From DASXTK01 sp050744325 (GTDB lineage: Bacteria > Actinomycetota > Acidimicrobiia > Acidimicrobiales > VFJN01): a stretch of 64,000 bases of DNA. The notes beneath the pieces were generated by a model. The model was not told where the DNA came from and made no database searches. It worked only from the letters and a program-made list of their open reading frames with translations. The stretch's first letter is position 1. The number at the start of each line of letters is the position of its first letter. Positions 59,949 through 64,000 of the stretch are shown here, in pieces. The stretch covers positions 1 to 64,000 of the forward strand of contig JBOGHK010000049.1 of NCBI GenBank assembly GCA_050744325.1, given 5' to 3'. The position numbers were made by a program, and so were the translations under genes.

Positions 59949-61210
59949 TGACCAGCATCACGACGGCGAGGCCAGCGGCCCGGGCGAACCGTTCCTTGGT
60001 GTGGGGGCTCGCGGTCACCCAGACAGTGGGTTGGGGCGTGCTGTTCTACGCGCTGCCGGTCGTGCTGGTGCCGATGCAGGACGATGTCGGGTGGGAGCGA
60101 TCGACGATCCTCGGGGCCTTCGCGTTGGCGATCCTGGTCTCCGGGCTGCTCGCCCCCGCTGTGGGCCGCCGCCTCGATCGCAACCGGCCACGCTTGCTGA
60201 TGGCTGGCGGTTCGACGCTGGCGACCGTGATGGTCCTGGCGTGGTCGCAGGTCGGGCATCCGGTGGTTCTGTACCTGGTGTGGGCCGTCATCGGCGTGGC
60301 CAAGGCCGCCGTGCTGTACGACGCGGCCTTCCCGGTGATCATCAAGCGCTGCGCTCCGGACCACACGCGGGCCCTGCTGACCGTCACGCTCGCCGCTGGA
60401 CTCGCGAGCTTCGTGTTCCAGCCCCTGACCAGCTGGCTGACGTCGCAGTACGGGTGGCGTACCGCACTGCTCGTGCTCGCTGTGATCCTCGGGGCAGTGA
60501 CGATCCCCATCCACTGGATGGCGCTCGCACCAGGCGAAGAACCGACCAAGACCCCCCACCGAAGCGTGCGCTCGCCACGGCCCCCCGAGTTGAGGGAGAA
60601 GAGGTTCTGGCTGCTCACCGGAGCGTTCGCGGCAGTGACGATGACCTCCTTCTCCGCTGCGGTTCTGCTGATCGCGTACCTCCACGACTCGGGATGGACG
60701 CTCTCCAGGGCGGCGATCGCCGGCGGAACCCTCGGTGCGATGCAGGTCCCCGGCAGGATCGCCCTCGGTCGCGTCGTCGGGCGCATCGGCAACGAACTGC
60801 TTGTGCCCGCGCTGCTCGTCGTGCCGGCCGCAGGTGTGCTTCTCCTGCTGGTGAGCGCTGGCAACTGGCTGGCCTGGCCGGCCGTCTGCCTACTCGGCAT
60901 CGGCCAGGGCGCCACGATCCTGCTGCGCGCCACCATGTTCGTCGATCTGTACGGCACCGAGCGGATCGGAGCACTCAACGGAGCGAGCGCTCTACCGGTG
61001 ACGGCAGTACGAGCACTCGGCCCGTTCGGCGCCAGCGTTCTCGTGGCGCAGACCGCCGGCTACGAGATCACGTTCCTTCTCCTCGCAGGGTTGAGCGTTG
61101 CCGCTGCGATCGCCGCGGGACGAGCACTCCATCGCGGTTGCGACGTACGAGCTCATTCTCGACGGCCGCCGTCGCTCGGTATCACTCGTGACTGTCGAGC
61201 TGGCCGCTGA
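59948..61210 (+). CDS. MFS transporter, possible metalloid exporter, chimeric C-terminus
   Basis: A 420-residue protein with twelve hydrophobic segments: SLVWGLAVTQTVGWGVLFYA in TM1, VGRRLDRNRPRLLMAGGSTL in loop 2-3. The gene is coupled to the ArsO-like enzyme and probably exports its product or arsenite (inference). The last about 26 residues (from HRGCDVRAHS to RDCRAGR) are not transporter sequence: the same DNA in another frame encodes the C-terminus of an SRPBCC protein. So the true end of the transporter was replaced. Confidence 0.82.
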   Translation: MTSITTARPAARANRSLVWGLAVTQTVGWGVLFYALPVVLVPMQDDVGWERSTILGAFALAILVSGLLAPAVGRRLDRNRPRLLMAGGSTLATVMVLAWSQVGHPVVLYLVWAVIGVAKAAVLYDAAFPVIIKRCAPDHTRALLTVTLAAGLASFVFQPLTSWLTSQYGWRTALLVLAVILGAVTIPIHWMALAPGEEPTKTPHRSVRSPRPPELREKRFWLLTGAFAAVTMTSFSAAVLLIAYLHDSGWTLSRAAIAGGTLGAMQVPGRIALGRVVGRIGNELLVPALLVVPAAGVLLLLVSAGNWLAWPAVCLLGIGQGATILLRATMFVDLYGTERIGALNGASALPVTAVRALGPFGASVLVAQTAGYEITFLLLAGLSVAAAIAAGRALHRGCDVRAHSRRPPSLGITRDCRAGR

Positions 61211-61367
61211 GCCCTCCGGGACCCGCCTGACCTACACCGAGCAGTACGTGTTCCTCGCACCCTCAGGGGAGGGTAGTCCGGATGTCGCGGAGCGTGAAGG
61301 TGGCCTGCGGTTGCTGCTGCATCGCTTGGCGTCCGTGGTCGGGGCCGAAGGCGGCGGCGGGGTTTAG
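61131..61367 (+). pseudogene. SRPBCC/AHSA1-domain C-terminal fragment
   Basis: In the frame IAVATYELILDGRRRSVSLV, SGTRLTYTEQYVFLAPSGEG, EREGGLRLLLHRLA the 78 codons match the last strands and helix of AHSA1/SRPBCC proteins; the N-terminal part is absent. The 5' end lies inside the MFS gene, which reads the same bases in a different frame. It overlaps the convergent merA stop at 61364-61367. Confidence 0.6.
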
Positions 61368-62767
61368 AAACTGCAGCACAGCTTGGTGACGTCCCGCGTG
61401 AAGGACAGGGCGACGATCTTGATGGCCTCGGAGAGCGTCGGGTACATCGGGGCGGTGGCGGTCACGTCGTCGACGGTGTGACCGTCGCGGACCAGGATCA
61501 TGGCCTCGGCGATGATCTCGCTGGCGTTGGGGGCGAGGACGTGCACGCCGAGGATCCGGTTGGTAGCGGGATCGGTGACCATGTTGACGAGCCCTTCGGT
61601 GCGCCGCGTGATGACCGCCTTGGGGACGTTCTCGAAGCTGAGGGTGCGGCAGTCGGAGACGCCGGTGCGGCGGAGCTGCTCGGCCTCGGTGACACCGACC
61701 GAGGCGAGCTGGGGGTCGGTGAACACGGTGGTGGGCACGTGGTCGTAGTCGATGCTGTGGGTGGTGCCGGCCAGCGCGTTCTGCGCCGCGAGGGTGCCCT
61801 CCCGGCCGGCGGTCGGGTTCTCTCGCACCGGCTGGTCGTTGACATCGCCGATGGCGAAGATGCCCGGCTGCGACGTCTCGAAGTGCACGTCCACGACGAC
61901 CGCCTGACGGTCGTCCACCGCAACCCCGGCCTCGGCAATCCCGAGGCCGCGGGTGTTGGGGGTCTTGCCGACTGCGAGCAGGATGGCGTCGACGTCGACC
62001 TCCACACGCCCAGCGCCGGTGCGGTACGTCACGAGCTTGCGATCACCTGCCCGATCCACTCGCTCGACCTCGACGCCGGTGGCGACCGTGATCCCCTCGC
62101 CCGTGAGAACCTCGGCCAGCCGCTGGGTCAGCTCCCGCTCCGCGGCGGGGACGATCGAGCTGGCACGTTGGAGCAGGGTCACCTGGGTGCCGAATCGGGC
62201 GAGTATCTGAGCGAACTCCACGCCCAGCGGCCCGCCACCGACGATCGCGAGCCGCTCCGGTACCTCGTTGAGCGCCAGGGCTTCGACATGGGTGAGGTAG
62301 TCGACGTCCCGGAGACCGGGGATCGGGGGAACCACCGCCGTCGACCCGGTGGCGATGATGACCTTGCCGGCGGTGAGCACCTGGTCGTTGACGGCCACCT
62401 CGCGGGGGCCGAGGAACCGGGCCCGGCCGTCGATGACGGTGACGTTGACCAGCTCGGGCAGGACGGTCTCGTACTTCTGGTGCCGCAGAGCCTTCACCAG
62501 GTCCTGTTCACCCTCCACGATCCGGGCGAAGTCAAGCTCCTTCACCTCCAAAGTGAGGCCCGGGATGCCATGGTTCCTCGCCTGGTGGAGCACCTCGGCC
62601 GTGTGCACCAGCGCCTTGGACGGGACGCAACCAACGTTGACGCACGTGCCCCCCAACGGCAAGCCACTGTTGATCAGCGCCACGGTGGCACCCATCTCGT
62701 CGGCCTGGCTGGCCGCGGCCACCGCGGCCGTGCCACCTCCGACGATCACCAGGTCGAAACTCGTCAT
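61364..62767 (-). CDS. merA: mercuric reductase (no N-terminal HMA domain)
   Basis: A 467-residue flavoprotein disulfide reductase. The FAD motif is IVGGGTAAVAAA, the redox pair CVNVGCVPSK (Cys42, Cys47), FAD/NADPH motifs VIIATGSTAVVPPIPG and AIVGGGPLGVEFAQ, and a C-terminal Cys pair at 464-465 (KLCCSF), the Hg(II)-binding CC that marks MerA. It reduces Hg2+ to Hg0 with NADPH. The N-terminal metal-binding domain of many MerA proteins is absent, as in other short actinobacterial forms. A MerR-type promoter lies upstream (62926-62957), but no merR gene is in the window. Confidence 0.93.
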   Translation of the reverse strand: MTSFDLVIVGGGTAAVAAASQADEMGATVALINSGLPLGGTCVNVGCVPSKALVHTAEVLHQARNHGIPGLTLEVKELDFARIVEGEQDLVKALRHQKYETVLPELVNVTVIDGRARFLGPREVAVNDQVLTAGKVIIATGSTAVVPPIPGLRDVDYLTHVEALALNEVPERLAIVGGGPLGVEFAQILARFGTQVTLLQRASSIVPAAERELTQRLAEVLTGEGITVATGVEVERVDRAGDRKLVTYRTGAGRVEVDVDAILLAVGKTPNTRGLGIAEAGVAVDDRQAVVVDVHFETSQPGIFAIGDVNDQPVRENPTAGREGTLAAQNALAGTTHSIDYDHVPTTVFTDPQLASVGVTEAEQLRRTGVSDCRTLSFENVPKAVITRRTEGLVNMVTDPATNRILGVHVLAPNASEIIAEAMILVRDGHTVDDVTATAPMYPTLSEAIKIVALSFTRDVTKLCCSF

Positions 62768-62925
62768 GGCTGGCGCTCCCTCGTCTCCGGTCGGCCTCCG
62801 GGCCGGCCGGCATCGTGTTCAGTCCGTCGATGACGTCCTTCAGCCGGTGGTTGCCACCTCGGTCAGGTCGTCGCAGGGACCGTCGGGGGGTGTGCGCAGT
62901 CCGACAGGTCGTCGTCACCGCCGTG

Positions 62926-62957
62926 AGGGTAAGCCTTCAAGTCGACTTAAAGGTCAA
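62926..62957 (-). promoter_or_regulatory. MerR-family-type promoter of merA
   Basis: Read on the minus strand: TTGACC (62957-62952), a 20-base spacer and TACCCT (62931-62926). The spacer is filled by CCTTTAAGTCGACTTGAAGG, an imperfect palindrome (one mismatched pair) at 62934-62953. An over-long spacer with a central dyad is the hallmark of MerR-type activation. The core AAGTCGACTT resembles the SoxR/MerR family more than the classic Tn501 mer operator. Confidence 0.65.
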
Positions 62958-63079
62958 GCGCTGCCGGACATTTCCTGGTCACAGCCGGTGGGATCGTTGG
63001 CTCCGCTGCCATGTACGCACCCCGGCCCACCTGAGGCACGCCCGAGAATTTGCCCAGTTCACACTGCAACTGCTCTCGA

Positions 63080-63095
63080 TGTGCGGAGCCGCACA
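63080..63095. promoter_or_regulatory. inverted repeat before the second arsR
   Basis: TGTGCGG-AG-CCGCACA, perfect seven-base arms, 26 bp upstream of the ATG at 63122. It may be the ArsR operator or a hairpin in the 5' leader. Confidence 0.45.
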
Positions 63096-63121
63096 CCGAC
63101 CATCTCGCTCACTGGTGTGAC

Positions 63122-63493
63122 ATGTCGTGTTCACAGAAGGTTGGCTTGCCGCGCAAGCCCGCATCAACGACCATTGATTCAGTGGCGGTTGATGCTCGAT
63201 CGGATGCAGGGGCGTTGCTCAAGTTGTTGGGTGAGCCGTTGCGGTGGGAGATCGTGCGCCGTCTGGCAGTCGAGGATCTCTGCACGTGTCATCTGGCTGA
63301 CGATCTCGATGTGGCGCAACCGCTGTTGAGCCATCACTTGCGGGTGTTGCGCCAGGCCAGGGTGGTGGACACAGAGAAGGTGGGGGCGTTCACCTACTAC
63401 ATCCTCAACCGCGACCTGGTGGAGCATCTGGCCGGTGTGTTGGGCGAGCTGGCGGCCGAGCCGATGGACCGTCGACGGCGGCCCTGCTCATGA
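63122..63493 (+). CDS. arsR: ArsR-family regulator with CxC metalloid site
   Basis: A 123-residue repressor. ALLKLLGEPLRWEIVRRLAV is followed by EDLCTCHLADDLDVAQPLLS, whose CTC in the alpha3-type position matches the ELCVC As(III) site, then HHLRVLRQARVVDTEKVGAF and YYILNRDLVEHL. ATG 63122 is chosen; a longer frame from 63050 has many Cys but no ribosome site. Its stop overlaps the aquaporin gene start (ATGA), indicating coupling. Typical arsR - aquaporin order. Confidence 0.88.
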   Translation: MSCSQKVGLPRKPASTTIDSVAVDARSDAGALLKLLGEPLRWEIVRRLAVEDLCTCHLADDLDVAQPLLSHHLRVLRQARVVDTEKVGAFTYYILNRDLVEHLAGVLGELAAEPMDRRRRPCS

Positions 63494-64000
63494 ACCTTGG
63501 GCTCTCGCTACCGGCCCGATGCCTGGCCGAGGGACTCGGGGCCGGGCTGCTGGTCGCGACCGTGGTGGGGTCAGGGGTGGCGGCGGAGCGGCTCTCGCCT
63601 GGGGATGTGGGGTTGCAGCTCTTGGAGAGCTCGACGGCCACCGCGCTGGCGCTGGTGGCGTTGATCTCCACGTTCGGGCCAGTGTCTGGTGCGCATCTGA
63701 ACCCCGCCGTCACCGTGGCGGAGCGGCTGGCGGGGAAGATCGACTCTCGCACCACTATGGCCTATGTGGCGGCGCAGGTGGCCGGGGCGTGTCTGGGCAC
63801 GATGGCAGCGAACCTGATGTTCGAGCTGCCGGCCGTAGAGTGGTCGAGCACGGACCGGGCCAGTCTGGCGCACGCCTTCGCGGAGATGGTGGCCACGTTC
63901 GGGCTGCTGGTCGTGATCTCCGGCGTCGTCCACGCCGGTCGGGCGACGGCGGTGCCACTAGCCGTGGCGGGCTGGATCGGGGCCGCCTACTGGTTCACGT
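63490..64000 (+). CDS. aquaporin/MIP channel, 3' end beyond the window
   Basis: 170 codons are visible. Hydrophobic helices, the first half-pore motif GAHLNPAVTV (NPA at 70-72) and a short amphipathic helix ERLAGKIDSRT match MIP channels; the second NPA lies beyond the window. In ars operons such channels (AqpS-like) let arsenite leave the cell after arsenate reduction. An arsC-like gene would be expected downstream. The start ATG 63490 is coupled to arsR. Confidence 0.88.
   Translation, partial: MNLGLSLPARCLAEGLGAGLLVATVVGSGVAAERLSPGDVGLQLLESSTATALALVALISTFGPVSGAHLNPAVTVAERLAGKIDSRTTMAYVAAQVAGACLGTMAANLMFELPAVEWSSTDRASLAHAFAEMVATFGLLVVISGVVHAGRATAVPLAVAGWIGAAYWFT

Larger units (their letters stand above)
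62768..63121. other. 354-bp divergent gap between merA and the second arsR
   Basis: Holds the MerR-type promoter of merA (62926-62957) and a 16-bp inverted repeat (63080-63095) in front of the second arsR. Apart from these, no gene is visible. Short frames in it lack ribosome sites. Confidence 0.5.

Overview
The window comes from a high-GC actinobacterium. F420-type oxidoreductases (LLM and PPOX), an S-adenosyl methyltransferase of the DUF574 type, HxlR/PadR/TetR regulators, ECF sigma factors next to transmembrane kinases, chaplin-like secreted proteins and steroid/lipid-type P450, acyl-CoA dehydrogenase and ligase genes all point this way. A soil or sludge Acidimicrobiia-like organism is my best guess (inference; no rRNA or housekeeping marker is present). 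Several promoters look leaderless. I see no tRNA, rRNA, CRISPR array or intact insertion sequence.

Layout. 1-2.4 kb: two chaplin-like secreted proteins and a secreted A/P/V-repeat protein. 2.4-10.7 kb: an MFS exporter with a convergent HxlR regulator sharing an operator, a HesB-like protein, a MarR regulator coupled to aconitase X and divergent from a second MFS pump, then an SDR and an LLM oxidoreductase. 10.7-14.6 kb: a ferric-iron-type ABC importer. 14.6-21.8 kb: a glycan block (membrane glycosyltransferase-like protein, two GT2 enzymes, a sugar-type oxidoreductase, an alkaline-phosphatase-superfamily enzyme and a flippase). 21.8-29.8 kb: redox and lipid genes with a TetR regulator, including a broken acyl-CoA dehydrogenase, a half thioesterase and a metallo-hydrolase remnant.

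30-33.3 kb: a lipoprotein / OmpA-lipoprotein / ECF sigma / Ser-Thr kinase operon. 33.4-37.7 kb: a MacB-type ABC exporter under a PadR regulator. 37.8-51.6 kb: a carbohydrate-leaning region (GH10 xylanase, 6-phosphogluconate dehydrogenase, GH16 glucanase, GH3 enzyme) that also holds a BNR-repeat / MoaD-like / MtfA-like operon, a TetR-controlled SnoaL-VOC-MBL set, a carbamoyltransferase-like protein with an altered phosphate-binding loop and a frameshifted P450. 52-58.1 kb: a membrane pseudokinase beside an ECF sigma/anti-sigma-like pair, a dead MNT/HepT pair, a protein with duplicated DivIVA-like motifs and a DUF1023 hydrolase. 58.3-64 kb: a metal resistance island (arsR, arsO-like monooxygenase, MFS pump, merA, second arsR, aquaporin running off the end).

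Two themes stand out. First, almost every local regulator has a readable inverted repeat in its promoter region (HxlR, MarR, TetR x2, PadR, ArsR). Second, the window holds an unusual number of partly deleted genes whose joints keep clean coding sequence (acyl-CoA dehydrogenase, thioesterase, MntA, HepT, two other remnants, and a P450 frameshifted at a copied 20-nt segment). The most promising candidates for an undescribed system are the two kinase-ECF sigma modules (30-33 kb and 52-54.6 kb).
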